Of a stretch of DNA of 64,000 nt, positions 1-12,860 are shown in pieces. The notes under the pieces were generated by a model. The model saw nothing but the letters and a program-made list of their open reading frames with translations, was not told the origin of the DNA and ran no database searches. Every line of letters starts with the position of its first letter. Positions within the stretch are counted from its first letter, which is position 1. Both the position numbers and the translations under genes were made by a program. This stretch comes from Gracilariopsis chorda (taxonomy: Eukaryota > Rhodophyta > Florideophyceae > Gracilariales > Gracilariaceae), in contig NBIV01000003.1 of NCBI GenBank assembly GCA_003194525.1, positions 744,001 to 808,000 on the forward strand, written 5' to 3'.

Positions 1-859
1 CAATTGCGCTGCAGCGTCTGCGACACTGTCGGCCAGTTTTACTTGAAGCAACTCACCGCCGTCTGTTCTTGCCTTATTCAACAGATAATACGTGAACTGA
101 CGCTAACCAGGAAGACTAGCATCGAACTTTGCACCGTCTTAACCCACAATAGAGTCTTAATCTGCAACACGTCGACAGACAACAAACTTCGGAGTTAACC
201 AACAATCAGATTCCCCCGTCCGTTCTAAGGACCTAGAAGTTTGCTGAAGTGCTGTTTTCTGCACCATCTGTCATGTTAACGCCTTTTCCTATCATCCTTT
301 GAAAGTTCAATCCTCATTTGATTCTTACTGGAATCGATTGGGCACTTGAAGTAATCTTCAGGAGTTGATAACCCACCGGATAACCGCCTGTGCTAGGGTG
401 TGCTATGCCTCCCTTTGTTGAAAAGGTGTGTATTCGTTTAGCTAGAGCTGTTGAATACGACTCTTTCTCTATCAACCAATGAAGCTACGGTCGAGTGTTG
501 TGAAGAAGTAGAAGACGTGTACTTGTGAAAATTTATCTTCAGTTCTTAATGTCCTCTGTGCTTTCTGTAGGGACCAAACGCACCGCGCTCTTGCGATGAT
601 CTTGCAGAGCTTTGCAGGCTTCAGAAATACATGACTCGCCGGGAGAGATTAACTTGGGTCTTGGGCTCAAACTTCTAGAGTAGCAGAGGTAGGTTCTCTT
701 GCCAGTTTGCCCGAACAAAAGAAAACTTCGGAAAGGAACGTCGCTAGCTACACGTCAAGCACAAGGACAAAAATGCCACTCTTAACAGAGGCAATCATCT
801 TCCACTAACTGTTAATCCAGCAATAGGGGTAGAAGTAGAGAAGAACGCAAAAGAAAATT
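1..859. other. no gene recognised
   Basis: Only short unrelated frames occur here. By position it may be leader or flank of the copia remnant that follows, since the related copia-2 element in this window has a leader of about 1.8 kb. I could not find a copy of the 149-bp copia-2 LTR in it. Confidence 0.4.
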
Positions 860-1740
860 CCCACGCTTTAAAGGATCCTCGGATAAATATATAGAGAAAA
901 TATGTTCGAGAAATAATATACGCCGACCAAGTTCTCTTTGTATTAACGGATACCCGCACATTAAAAATGAGAACTCTGTCCAAGCTTTGCGCCGATAGGA
1001 CGACGTGGATACGAAAGCACGATCACATACTGCACAGAACCTTGGTACCCAGCTGACCATTGCCGTGTCAGCACTTCTTGAGAGACCGCAGTGCTCTGGA
1101 TTAGAAATTTGGACCAAGTTTGAGATACCGTACAAGAAGGACAGCATTAAAACAAAAATTAGTCTTCGACAATATCTCAACAGTCTTCTTTCCAAAGGTG
1201 ACGGAAAAAATATCGAACAATTCCACGATATGAAACAGTATTCCTTTAGCTCGCTCGTCTCGGTGACCCACTATCCTAAAAAGAGCGAACAGCTTGTTCG
1301 CTGAGAGCCTTACAAGACTCGTTAATGGCCAACACATCACTTGCGGACGTCAATAAAATGGAACATGACAAGGTGTTATCGCTGGTAAGGTTTTGAAAAG
1401 ATCGTCGCAAACACCATGATCCTACTAGCATTATCAAAAACGAAGGTGAAAAAACTGGTTGTCAATACACACATACAGCGATGCGAAAGTCCAAGACCGT
1501 AATATTATAGCTGCGTAGAAGATCCAAAACCCTCGATTGCTGGAATTGTGGAAGGCTGGGTCACATTCGATCTGATTGTCGATGGAGGAAACAATCCAGA
1601 CCAAACGAGAACTATCGCAAAATATCTTCAAATCGAATATATAACCAAAATTTCAGATAGAAAAAATGGGACTCCAGCGAGAGAAAAAGCAGCAAGGCAA
1701 GCCCGAATAGACGAAACACCGAACCTCGTGGGTTTGTAGC
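860..1740 (+). pseudogene. copia-1 gag (UBN2-type) remnant
   Basis: Gag forms the particle that packages element RNA. The frame starting near 866 (LKGSSDKYIEKI) matches copia-2 Gag (LKGNADYYTWRI), and 1005-1304 continues the match through LGTQ and LRQYLNSLL. A zinc knuckle near 1535-1580 reads CWNCGRLGHIRSDC, a complete CX2CX4HX4C motif; copia-2 has lost its first Cys here. At least three stops and a frame change break the frame, so it cannot be translated as one protein. Confidence 0.7.
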
Positions 1741-3160
1741 TATAACACAGGCAAAGCTATCTTTCCGCGAACAGTACGTGATTACATCGCTAAAATGCGG
1801 CGCCAGTCATGTTTTCGTTGACGATAGAACCCTCTTCTGGGATTATGAAGCCGTGGAAAATCAATCATTGCGTACATGTGACATAGATTGTGAGATAAGA
1901 GAGACAGGAGCAATCATGCTGCCTTTGGGAGATGGAATTTCTTTACATGCAAAATACACTCCCTCATTTTATTCCAATCTCGACTATCTATCACTACTCC
2001 CAGATCATGGTACTGTCACTTTCAGTAGTGATATTTCATTCACTGGCTTTATGATAAATGATTCTCGAAACACAGCACTGTTTCAACAACCCACAGCCAA
2101 GGACGGTCTTTCTCCGCTCCCGAACTCAGTCCCACCGCTTCGTGCTCAGGCTACTTTTCCAGCACGCGGAGATGCAGCAAAAGAATGGCACGAGAACTAG
2201 GGTATCCTGGAAAGCATCGAATAGTCTCTACCATCTACCACTTCAACAGTGTACCCAATCTCTCCCAAGCCGATGCTCAAACGATCCATTGAACACCATT
2301 CCTCGAAGCAGGATCGAGGTGAGCTCCACTACAACGTTCTTCAGTTTTAGTGATCTTACCACTAGAGCTCACGTATACAGACCTAATTGGTCCCATTGCC
2401 ATACCGTTATCATAAGAATCAAAGTGCATTCGGGTACTCTTTGATGACCATGACCACACTAGAGCAACGTCGATTTACTTCCATTAAAAAATCACAGGTG
2501 TTCGTCTCCATAAAGTGGTACGAGACTCTCGCTGAAAACGAACATCTAAGGAGCCCTCTATAATGCGTTCAACTTGACCGAGCGAGTGAGCTAATGCGAA
2601 TGAGTTCATCACTTATGAATGGTACAACGAAATAATATTTGAATACAAACAACCATATGCACACGAGTCGCCAGATGCTGCTGAGAAAATTATCCAAGAC
2701 TTTTGCAAGACGGCGCGAAAATTTCCCTACGAATCCAAACTACCAGTACAGCTTTGGACGGAAGCTATTCCCGCATCAAAAGGCATACAGAACCATCTAT
2801 CGAACTCCAGAATCGGCATGAAAGTCCGCTGCAAGGAATGGTTCTGTAAACGTCTCAGTTCTCCACGCTACTCAAATTCTGACAAGGAGCTAATGCATAT
2901 ATCTATCGATCCGAACCTACGCCGAACAATACGTTACCACAACTACCTATAAAGTGACAGTCCTGTGGTGCGCAAATTACTCAAACCGTATACATATTTT
3001 ACATCCATCCCACCAGAGAACCATCTACCATGCATCAACACGCCTCTTGGCGTCTCGTCCTTGCATCAAAAAAATGCAGGGCAATGAATCGATGAAGAAG
3101 AATAAAAATACCTTGAATCCGCTCTTGTGCATTGCTTAGTTGCACACTCTCGCATGAAGG
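1741..3160 (+). pseudogene. copia-1 protease and integrase remnant
   Basis: The protease segment at 1778-2200 matches copia-2 over about 100 residues (FVDDRTLFWDYE; LPLGDGISLHA), but the catalytic Asp is lost: LKCGASHVF stands where copia-2 has LLDCGATHDF. Integrase traces follow: a TDLIGPI block near 2371-2400 carrying the first catalytic Asp, and a PDAAEKIIQDF block near 2670-2700 carrying the Glu. The middle Asp region is not readable. Frames alternate throughout, so this is a decayed pseudogene. Confidence 0.7.
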
Positions 3161-4560
3161 ATGAAAATGACTCATCTAAGGTACTGAATAGCTTTGGGGA
3201 AGCAGGAGATATTCAGGAATGGGCAGAGGCAGTGAACAGGTAATATGATGCCATCGTTGAAAGAAAAACTTGGGAACTGATTGACAGGAAGTCAAGAATG
3301 GATCCTATTCCGTTCCTGCGGACATCCAACGATAAATATATAAATATGAGTCCTTCTATAGTTCTACCCAAAGCTTGATGTGTTGTATGAGGCCAAATGC
3401 AAAGACCATATTTGAAATGTGAATCTGGGACCCTTTACGCACCTGTGTCTCACCTCGAGATGTTCCGCCTAGCTTTGGATATGCCAGCCGCACGTCAACT
3501 GCTTTTCGAGACTGTGGATAAAAGCAATGCCTACCTTTAAGGTGATGTGGAAGAACCATTGGTAATGGAGGCACTCCAGAATGCTTCCGGCTCTTCGCAT
3601 GTTCTCGGTAAACTTTGTTAACTGTTGAGATCCATTTACGGTGCGAAGCAAGTAAATCAAATTTGGGGATCGCCCCTTAACAAAGAGGTAGTTCGTGTAG
3701 ACGTCAAACAGTCGAAGGTGTACAATAGGTCTTGCATTCACAGGTCAGAAAGTGGCTTTGTAATAATTGTCGTCTTTTTCGAAAACCTTCCGATTATGTC
3801 CCATTCAAAGAATTTATTGGAAGACTTCAAGGATGGAATGAAGAAATGCTTCCAAGTGAAACGTCTTGGTGAGGCAAAGTCTTTCATTGGCCTGGAACAA
3901 AAAAGGGATAATTACGGCACTCATACAACCCAAGAAAGGTATGTGACACACAACTTCGGGGATACAACCTCTGCAATGCCAACCAGCCAAAGATTCCACT
4001 ATCGTCCAATTGTAATGTTTCAGTGAGAGGTCATAGTGAAATAAAATTTCCATCTTTGCTTTACACAATGTATTGTAATTTACTTGGTCACATGATGTAT
4101 TTGAGGGCCGCATCAAGGCCCAATATTATGTCCACAGCTTCAGTGATGGCACGAAAGGTCCAAAACAAGTGTTGCAGGCATCTAGCACTCGCAAAACGCG
4201 TCTTAAGGTACTTGAAAGGTACAAATAAGCTTTGTCTCTATTACTCTTGATTCGAAGGCAGCAGTCTGTGGTGCCGACTGCGCTGCTTGCATCGAAAATA
4301 AAATGTGTACAACTCGCATATTAGTGACGGTGAATGACAGAACCGTGGTATGGATGAAGAAGAACCAGACAATAATTGCTCTGTCTTCTGTACAAGCTGA
4401 ATATATTGCTCTTTTGTATTTTAGGAAACTGGTAGCATGTTTACGAAGACTGTTTTGGGAACTTCGTAATGGTACTGTTCTTGCAGATGAACCGAATGAC
4501 ATGTATCCAATTCGTATTAGTATTGCAGTGCAATATTTTGGGGGTCATACCAGTACTGTG
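3161..4560 (+). pseudogene. copia-1 reverse transcriptase and RNase H remnant
   Basis: The linker before RT (KTWELIDRKS near 3265) and the RT start (LYAPVSHLE near 3430) match copia-2. RT continues in 3625-4026 (SIYGAKQVNQIWGS; KRLGEAKSFIG), but the YxDD region is degenerate (IIVVFFEN). RNase H pieces follow at 4023-4250 (HMMYLRAASRPNIM; RVLRYLKGTN) and 4303-4500 (QTIIALSSVQAEYIAL). Several stops and frame shifts are present. Similarity fades after about 4550, where copia-2 continues into its FSDSSTAL motif. Confidence 0.75.
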
Positions 4561-6306
4561 ATAGGTGAACCAGGAAGATTTGATCGTGACACACACTTAT
4601 GTTGGTTCCATGTGGGAAGGGCTGAGTTTGATTTTGACAGTCATAACGAAGAGCAGCTATGCTGGACGAACACATATGATTCATGTATGGACCCAGAATG
4701 GTAGGAAGTAGATTGTATTCGTATATAACTGATGACGTTTTCGGCTATTACGCCAACCTAGTAAACGGAACCAGAGTTACGCGCAACTTAGTCTTTCTTG
4801 AAGACCAAGTGTCTGGCTGTGACTCAGTCGCCTGTGCGAGTGTTTTTCTTCTTCAGGTCTTTCATCGCGCGTGGTTGCATATAGTCATCCACTCCCATCG
4901 TCCAGGGATTTCTGGTTATTTCGCTTAAAATGTGTTTCTTTTGTTGTTATCACCTGTGTGCGGGTTATAACTCCGCCGCAGTGTTGGGTTTGCTACCGAA
5001 ACTGTTGTCGTCGTTTTGTGGTGTTCCGTGTAGCGCTTCTACTCCCCTCTACTTCCAACCTTTCGGTCAGATCTTTTCCAGCTTTCTGCACGACCCGCCT
5101 GGTTTTTTTCCTTTCTTCTCTTCCCCATTTCTGCTGGGTTCAACCGTGGACACGGATTCCCCCAACCACCTCCGTGGTACTTCTGAAATATATGCAGATT
5201 TTTACCGTTACTATAGGTATAGGGAGGGCTCCTCCACAGAGTTCAGGTCCATAGAGAGGGCTCGTCTACTGCTTTCAGCTCCCTAGGGAGCAAGAATATA
5301 GACAACTTGACTGCATTTCTCGTTCTAGAACTTTTCTCTACTATTACAGATAGTTCCTTGGGCAATTCCATTGTGAATACATCCAGTACGTCTGAAAAGA
5401 ACAACAACACATTGCACTAAAGTTCCACAATGCTAGAGAGATTGTGAAGTATGGGGTTCCGAATATTTCGGAGACACGAAGTGAATGTCAATCAGCGGAA
5501 ATCATGACGAAAAGTATTTCTAAAGCACAACTATATAACCCTTTCATTCTTTGGGGTTTGCGATAATTCTTCTATAATAATTCTGTCCTAGAATAATTTT
5601 GTTCTGTTTCTTCATTTATGTGAACCTTTGCAGAAACTATATGGCATGCATTTGATAGGTAAAGCTAACTTAGGGCAACACCTGTTCCTTTTATACGCAG
5701 TAATTTTCCTAATAAGTTTTTACTGGTGCAAAGTTTATTAACGGTAGCTCTTCAGTTGCTAGACTTTAACCTAGTTATTGTATAGTTCTTGAAGTGGAAT
5801 GCCCATCGCTGGTTTTGAAAAGGACCTGGTCTCTTTTCTGGTTCGGTGGTTTAAGTCATGTAATGAGATGGCATCGAGGTCAGCCAACGGCTAGCAAGCC
5901 AGGCCACTGGCTGCACCGCCATGTGTCACCGCGCGGAATTGCCATGTGTGAGTTGAATGGCACATGGCTGTGTTTTTCCAATAATTGGGATATTTTTTCA
6001 TTACTTTATTTATTTATCTATATGAGTTATTACTACGACTGCTTTGGGCTACAGTAATTAAGGCGCCCGCGTCGTCGGCGTCGCCCGAGTAGAGCCCCAA
6101 CAAGGGTGATCGTCCTGATCTTAGGCTCTGTTCGCTTCCGCCTAAGCGCGTATTCAACTCCGCAAGGAGCATTACTTCGTTTTGCACCGCTCTTTCAATC
6201 CCCTTGCACGCCTAAAACCATACCCTGGATACTTATTCCATTCTTTGGTTGATTCCCTCATTGCATTACCCTCTTTTCTTACTCATTTCGGCAGTGCCAA
6301 CCACTC
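4561..6306. other. no gene recognised; pyrimidine-rich then AT-rich
   Basis: Roughly 4870-5180 is rich in T and C, which opens two long overlapping frames of low-complexity composition that I do not regard as genes. About 5500-6050 is AT-rich. No RNA gene or known domain was seen. It probably holds decayed LTR or leader sequence of the flanking elements. Confidence 0.4.
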
Positions 6307-6631
6307 CTGAGCCACTCGCGTGACTCGTTCGCGGAGTACATCTGTAACATTTTCCCTGTTCCGTTTTTCCATCCTTCTTAGGTACAACCCGTGATACACG
6401 GCCCATCCCATTCAACGATGAAGGTTGCACTCACGTGGGCGTACTGCCTCTTCGGGGGATACCAATAGTTGTTCAACCAATCTTCCTCCGCTAGTCGCGA
6501 AGGGTCAGTCCCGGTTTGCACCTGGGCCGTTGCACCGATGTTCGGAAGGGCTCTACCACAGTGTTTACCTCATAAGAGGTAGATTTGGACGTCTTTGTCG
6601 TGCTCTACCCATCAAGAAATTGGACTACGAA
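6307..6631 (+). repeat. LTR-like end of gypsy A (5' side)
   Basis: This matches 21814-22139 in the same orientation with moderate divergence. It begins TGAGCC and ends beside a primer-binding-like site at 6633. Its 3' end (TTGGACTACGA) resembles the 3' end of the gypsy B LTR (TTGGACAACA). That places it as the 5' LTR, or part of it, of gypsy A. The true left boundary is uncertain because no target duplication was found. Confidence 0.55.
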
Positions 6632-6632
6632 G

Positions 6633-6651
6633 TGGTCTCCCGACCTAGAAC
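6633..6651 (+). other. putative primer-binding site of gypsy A
   Basis: TGGTCTCCCGACCTAGAAC lies two bases after the LTR-like end. It matches the gypsy B site (46199) at all but one base. A TGG start fits pairing with the CCA end of a tRNA. I could not name the tRNA. Confidence 0.6.
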
Positions 6652-6839
6652 AACTGTCGGCATCATTTCCTCTTTGAGGCCCTTTGCCCATTTTTCTGTT
6701 TTTGTTGTCGTTGGATATTCCGTTAGAACATTTCTACTCTATGAGTCGTAAGCCATCTGGCGCTGAGCCGGCTGCGACTCGCAGTCGCCCCCGCCAAGGC
6801 TGCTAACCCCAGGGTCTGGAAGAAGTTCGCGTCCCGGAG

Positions 6840-8842
6840 ATGGACCTGGATCAGGAAGAACCATCCCCGGCAATGCCAGAGAACACGACCCCAGAATCCT
6901 GGCCTTCAGCCACTGTCACGGTTGCATCCGCGCCTCTGCATATAGTCGACCAGTCTCAAACCGCCCGCCTGGCAGAGCAGTTTCACACTCCGCGAGTGGC
7001 TCACAACGCCCTCGTAGGGAAGCTCATCTCTCTTTGAAAAGTTGTGGAAGCTCACCCTGTGCAGGACTTCGCGATGAAATCAGTTTATTACGGTCGGACG
7101 CTAACTCTACGATTGCGTGTTTGGGCGTTCCGGCGTCCTTCGTCGAAGGTATGTAAAACCGATTCAACCGGGTCCAAATCCGATTAGAATCGGTCAAGAA
7201 GGATGTGTACACCCCCGCTGCTGCACCTGAGCCAGCGGTGTCTGAACGCGGCGGTCGCGTGGACATTCAGAACAACCACAAATCGTGGGAAGACAGGAGA
7301 AATACCAGCCACAACTCGGACTCCTGGACTTCGTCGGACATTGACCTAAGTGAATCGGATGATTCCGTTTCCTCTGTGGACTCTCGGCATGCCGATCAAA
7401 GTGGATGGAGTTCCCACTGAAAGCAGTCCACGGCTACTAAGGGCGCTATCCGCACCCGCACGAAGGGTAGAAGGCACCCGGGACCCCAGCCTCTAGGGCC
7501 AACTAACCCGCTTTAGAGAGAGGTACTATTTTACCGGTACTAATGGCTGGAAGACTCCGCTTTAGGAAGGAGGCCCCGTGACATGGATAAGGTGAAAGAC
7601 TGCATCAAGCGGATGCAGCTATCCATGCGTAACCAGTACTTCACTGGGGATGATCCAATTTTGGTTCTGGACTTTCTTGCATGTTTCGTCACAGAAGCCG
7701 ATATTCTCGGTATTATCGAAGCCTAAGCGTACTTTGCGTTACCGTATTTTCTACAGGGTGTTGTTGAGGATCAGTTAACGCCCATCCGAGGTTCCTGACG
7801 GGCCTCAGAGGGAGGTGTAACGTGTTGGCCGGAGGCAGTGCAATATTGCTGCAATCCTACCGCACCAAGTCTACTATCCAAGCAGCGATCTGCGGGTTAC
7901 GTGACACACGCCAGGAGCCTGGGGTTTGGGAACCGATTATTCGTTACGCATTAGCAAGGCATTCCACCGCTGTGGTAATGTTTACACCCCGAAGGAGCGC
8001 TGTACCATGTTTATAAATGCACTGGACCCAGCTATCAATATATTGGTAGCCCACTATCGGGAACAGCACCCGAAGGTGTCATATCTGGAATTGACTTACT
8101 TCGCAGGCGCAAAGGTTGATGCTCTGTGTGCGCGTAATCCTGGTACCGGGCAGAAGACACAACCCGAGCACTCATGCTTGAGACGGGATCAACTTCGTTC
8201 TCTTTTGGAGCCAGTGACAATCCCAATCCGGTCTATGACAACGTCCAGGTCATCCATTAAGATGTTTTATCGATTCCGACTACGGATTTGCCGTTGCTGA
8301 CGGAGGGCAAATTCGATACGGCATTAGCAGAGGCACAGGTGGAACCGGCAATGTACGCCAATGGTAACCGTATATTGGCCTTTTGATTGCCATTTTTGAA
8401 CGGAATGACCCGTGGTCATCGCCCTGGATAGGTTGAAAACCACAATCCCGGAAGCTTCCCGAACAATCGGCTGTCACAGCCGCGAAGCGATGGATTTGGT
8501 TTGATATGCCATTTGTGCTACAAGCACGAGCCCACTTACCCACAGTGCCTCCTCTCCCTGCGGGAGATGCCACGAGTAGTAGAGAATTACGAATCCTTGA
8601 TCTCAGAAGAAGAGAGCTGCGTGCCCATGGCATCATACCTCCGAGCCAAGACCGATTTTGGCAGTACACTGGCTCATTCACCGCTACAGCAATCAAAGTC
8701 AGTGCAACAATCTGGTTCTTCTCCATCCGCACCACAGGAAAATCCTTCTTTCATCATCGCTCAGGCGAGTTCTAACCCCAGAAAAGACAATGCTCTCGTC
8801 GTTGAGGAACCCGTGCGCGAGCACGATACAATTCCTTCATAG
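6840..8842 (+). pseudogene. gypsy A gag remnant
   Basis: An acidic Pro/Ser-rich start at 6840 is followed by a Ser/Asp-rich segment (7205-7420) like that of gypsy B. A capsid block near 7585-7740 (RNQYFTGDDP, then LDFLACFVTEADILG) matches gypsy B (RKQFFTGKDP, LNFLARFV). A zinc-knuckle-like CHLCYKHEPTYPQC lies at about 8507-8550, but the His is not at the standard CCHC position, so the knuckle is degenerate. Several stops separate the blocks. Confidence 0.65.
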
Positions 8843-9029
8843 AGAAACTAATTTAGGGAGTCTCCCCCATGGTAGAGGCGTTCTCGGAGTTGAGGCTGAC
8901 AACGCCTGAGGCGCGCCTTGTTCCCTGGTTAAAATCCTAAACAGGAGAGATGTCGCAGACCTGGACTCGAAACACCTTGGTGTTCTGCGTCGTTCATGGA
9001 TACGGGTTTAGAATATCCGGATCCGGGAT

Positions 9030-9516
9030 CGAGTCATGGTGGTGGCCAATTGCAACTACAAGTTTTACGCTGATCTTGGCCTGCATAACGAGTTTATGTT
9101 ACGATATCTGACAGTGCTTGATACTGGCGCTGGTCCAAATTTTATTGTGGAATCGGGCCTACCCTCCGCAATTGAGAGCTGTGGTCCGCTCCGATACGGT
9201 GCCTGATGTCGCTGACGCTAATAATCATCCGTTGAAGGCGGTTGGAACCATTCATCTGGTTGTACGACTTTAAAGGTCGGTTTTGGAGCTCTGCTTGATG
9301 GTTTGTAGTTCAAAGGCCGCTCCAGGTACACTAAGATGTGCCTATTGGGACATTTTCGTCGAGGCAATTCGGCCACTTCTTAAGCTGGTGGAACTTAAGG
9401 ACGGATTGTCCGTCCCAATTGTTCATCAACCGCTGAAGCGGGCGTTGAAGAAACATGTTTCTCTGCCTGCTGCGCAGAGACAACCACCGGCTTCCCGGAA
9501 GTCCAACTAGCTCCAA
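9030..9516 (+). pseudogene. gypsy A aspartic protease remnant
   Basis: Retropepsin matures the Gag and Pol polyproteins. The active-site block near 9115-9150 reads VLDTGAGPNFIVESG, matching gypsy B (ILDTGAGPNSIIES). The surrounding frame is broken by stops and a shift before the next long frame at 9517. Confidence 0.65.
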
Positions 9517-10857
9517 GTGGCCTCATCTGTTTCTATACCATCTGCCCCTCAGGTAAAGGTGGAGGTCGATTCCCGTCAACACGAAATTCGAGTTGCACAA
9601 TCCTCGGTGTTCCTTTATGAGTGGTCACAGGTGACTGTCGCCAATGGTCTCGTGAGCATCACCCCCGATATCCCTTCCAGGGTACTTGTCGCCAATCTTA
9701 GCAATAAGCTCCGGTATCTGGTTAAAAACCATGTAATTGGATCGGTAACTCCACATCCGTTGGCAATGCTCCCGACCAGGCTAACCGCCTCCGAATTTCT
9801 TGGAATTGTTGAAGGTAAGCACGCGAAACTCCAATCAGGGAACAGTAGCACACCCGTAGATGGGAGCTTTGCCAAAGTATCGGATGAAAACCGAGAAAAC
9901 GGACAAAAGCCGAAAAAACCGGACCCAGCACCAGCCGAGAGGCACCATCCTACAATTAATGACAAGATTGATCCTATCACGGCCCTTAAAGACCTTGATC
10001 TCAGCTACATGCCGGTTCCCTATGGGGATCCGCTCCCCGTTATTTTGCGGGAATTTACCACGATGTGGGATGGCTCACTGGGTGATATTAATACGACCAA
10101 ACATCGGATAGACCTCTTACCGGATACGCGGCTGGTCGCGCAACCCCCGTACAGGGTGGGACCGAAAGCTCGAGAAGAGAAACAATTACAAGTGGAACGC
10201 ATGTTCCCTGCTGGATTGATCAAACCAGCGCAATGGCCATGGGCATCTGCGGTAGTACTGGCTTCAAAAGTAGACGGCACATGGTGCTTCTGCGTGGACT
10301 ACCGTCAACTGAACACCGTGACAGTGCGGGATACTTATCCTATTCCACGTATGGATGAGTGCATTGACTCCCTCGGAGAGGCTACCCTGCTCACTGCTTT
10401 GGATGCCAATTAGAGATATTGAAAGGGTCTGGTCGAGAATGAGGACCGTGAAAAGACGGTTTTCGTATGCCACTCTGGTTCTTATCGTTTCAAACGGATG
10501 CCGTTTGGTCTAACCAATGCTCTTGCTACATTTCAAAGGGCTGTCGACATCCTCATGAGTCGTTTCAAGTGGCGCACTGGCTTGCTCCACTTTGATGACA
10601 TTATCATATTCTCCAGGAATCTGGACGAACATCCGGACCATGTCCGTGACAAGATGAAAGTACTGCGCAAGACAGGTATGACCCTCGAACTGAGAAAATG
10701 TGAGTTCTTCGCAGATACAGTGAAGTATCTTGGTCACTTCATCCGTCCAGGACTGTTAATGAGGAAACAGGTTCGAGTGAAGTCCCTGGCTGAGGCTCAG
10801 GAAGCTTGTACTCAGACGGAACTCTGCTCCTCTTCAGGACTCTTCAAACTCTATTAA
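9517..10857 (+). pseudogene. gypsy A reverse transcriptase
   Basis: A 298-codon frame (9517-10413) holds the protease-RT linker and the RT N-terminal half: VLASKVDGTWCFCVDYRQLN, then YPIPRMDECIDSL and LTALDAN. It stops where gypsy B continues (LDANWGYWQV). The palm continues at 10498 (MPFGLTNALATFQRAVDIL) with LLHFDDIIIFS at the catalytic site, where Tyr of YxDD is replaced and both Asp are kept. At least two stops interrupt it, so no full-length enzyme is encoded. Confidence 0.85.
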
Positions 10858-12860
10858 TTGTTTATACCCAACGCTTTGGATATAGCCGTACCGCTCAACT
10901 CGTTCCTTCGTAAATATCAGCCGCATAAGCTTGAGCCTTTCACAAACAATCAGTCGGAAGCATTTAAGTCCTTGATTAAGGCAGTGACATCCGCTCCCAT
11001 TTCATCTCTTCCTAAGTCTGAGCTTCCATTCTCCGTGGACACGGACTCTATTGACCACTAAGTGGGCTGTAGTTTGTTCAAACAACCCCCGAAGGGGAGC
11101 GCAAACCGATTGGATACTGGTCTCCGACCCTGAATGTCCATGAGCTGTATTAATCCGTATTAGGGAAGGAATGCCGTGCTGTGGTCTGTGCATTATCTAC
11201 TCTACTGCCCTATTCCATGCATGCAAATTTTACCGTGTACACGAATCACTGCTCTTTGAGGTTGCTAATGAACATTGTTGATCCATCAGGCCACTTAATG
11301 CTTTGGCGACTCCTCCTTGGAGAACTTGACTTTGAAGTCGTGTACAAAAAGGATGCTCTAAACACCCAAAAGCCGACGCATTGTCTCGCCTACCCACAAC
11401 GGGCGACACCCGGGTATACCTGGATGAGCATGGGATCCCCTGTTTTATCGTTACCGATCAAGTTCCTGAAGACCCGAAGTGGCCAGAAATCTGGGAAGCA
11501 CAGGACCCCATGGATGCCTTGCTTGCCTCAATCGATACCGAGAAACCCCTACCAGGGAACATTGTACCTATCTCTCCCGAAGAAATGATCCAAAAACAAT
11601 TCGGCCACCTCTTCTGTACGAAGTTGCCAGCCCGTCTTAACTGTGGTGAGGACCTCCCTTTTGAGGTGGATAGTGCCCGGGACATCATCCGGAAAGTCGA
11701 AAGACGCCCACAGATTGTGGTTCCTCACTCCCTACGGACGCGGATTTTGCATCTCTCGCATTATGCGAAAGTCGGTACACACCCGGGTGGACGGAAGCTT
11801 CATATAACACATCGTCGGAACTTCTATTGGCCTGCCATGGCAGATGACTGCTATGCCGCTCTGCGGTTCTGCACTGAGTGTTCGAAAACCCGGGTTATAC
11901 TCCGGAAGCATTCAAAGAAGATGAAGCTTTTCCCGGCCAGGGCACTGTTAGAATTCGTCGCAATTGACATTATCGGACCGCTACTCAAGACGCAGAGAGG
12001 CAATCAGTTCTTACTCTTCATCACGGATCTCTTTTCGAAGCTCGTGCGGACCGTACCTTTGTGGATTATATCCGCTTTCGCGGTCACATAAGCCTTCGTG
12101 GGGCATGGGATTTTCGTATACAGGCTTCCTGTTGAGGTTTTATCCGATAACGGGAAGCAATCCGAACGCAATTTTTCCAAGATATATGCCGCATCTTGGA
12201 CGTTAAGAATTTATTTGCAACTACATATCATCCCCAAATAAATGGGATGTTAGGGCGGTTCAATCGCACTTTGATTACCGCCTTGCAGTCCTCTGTGTCC
12301 AAACACTGGAGTACATAGGAGCTTTACACTGATGCAGTGAGCGTTGCGTACAATATGCAAGTACACCGGACAACCAGAATTACTTCGTTTGAACTGGTAC
12401 TTTCACGGACACCCACGCCGGTGGCTCTGGAATTCTGCAACACGGTGGACGTCTTACCATCCGTGGGTGAATACTGCTTCCGCTGGAAAAACTAACTTGC
12501 CAAGCTAGTACCGGTCGCCCGGAAGTCCAAGGCGCATGCTCAGGCCACTTACGAGCACGGTGTCGATACCCGCTTGCGTGGTAACACTGCAGCGCAGGTC
12601 AAACCCGGGGACTTCGTCTTTGTCCCCAAGAAGTTATATAAACCCTAACGGGCAAAACGTCATAAGGTCTCGCCTCAAGCAGATGGCCCATTGCAGGTTA
12701 TGTCATCAAACTCCGACACTGTCGTTGTGGAGATGGGCGACAAACACAAGCGTCTCTCGCGAGACCACGTCGACGTCTCCCCTCCTCCCACTACAGCGGC
12801 TGCATCAGCGCCAGGTTTCGTTGAAACGCTTTTGGACACTGCAGGTGCAGCGGTAAATCT
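10858..12860 (+). pseudogene. gypsy A RNase H and integrase
   Basis: RNase H traces run from 10858 (FSVDTDSIDH) to about 11400; a usual TDH appears as TNH near 11240. Integrase follows in 11381-12091: a zinc-binding HH..CC block (LSHYAKVGTHPGGRKLHITH; CTECSKT) and the first catalytic Asp in VAIDIIGPL. The second Asp is in VLSDNGKQ. The catalytic Glu is lost near 12245 (MLGRFNRT instead of VERFNRT). Near 12691 the segment DTVVVEMGDKHKRLSRDH matches the GPY/F-type C-terminal domain of gypsy B. Stops and shifts are frequent. Confidence 0.8.

Larger units (their letters stand above)
860..4560 (+). mobile_element. Ty1/copia retrotransposon remnant (copia-1)
   Basis: Order of remnants is gag, protease, integrase, reverse transcriptase, RNase H, which is the copia order. 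Each block has a recognisable counterpart in copia-2 (53398-57402, opposite strand), so the two belong to one family. Copia-1 carries many stops and frameshifts in every domain and no LTR or target duplication was found, so it is an old, inactive copy. Its boundaries are only approximate. Confidence 0.85.
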
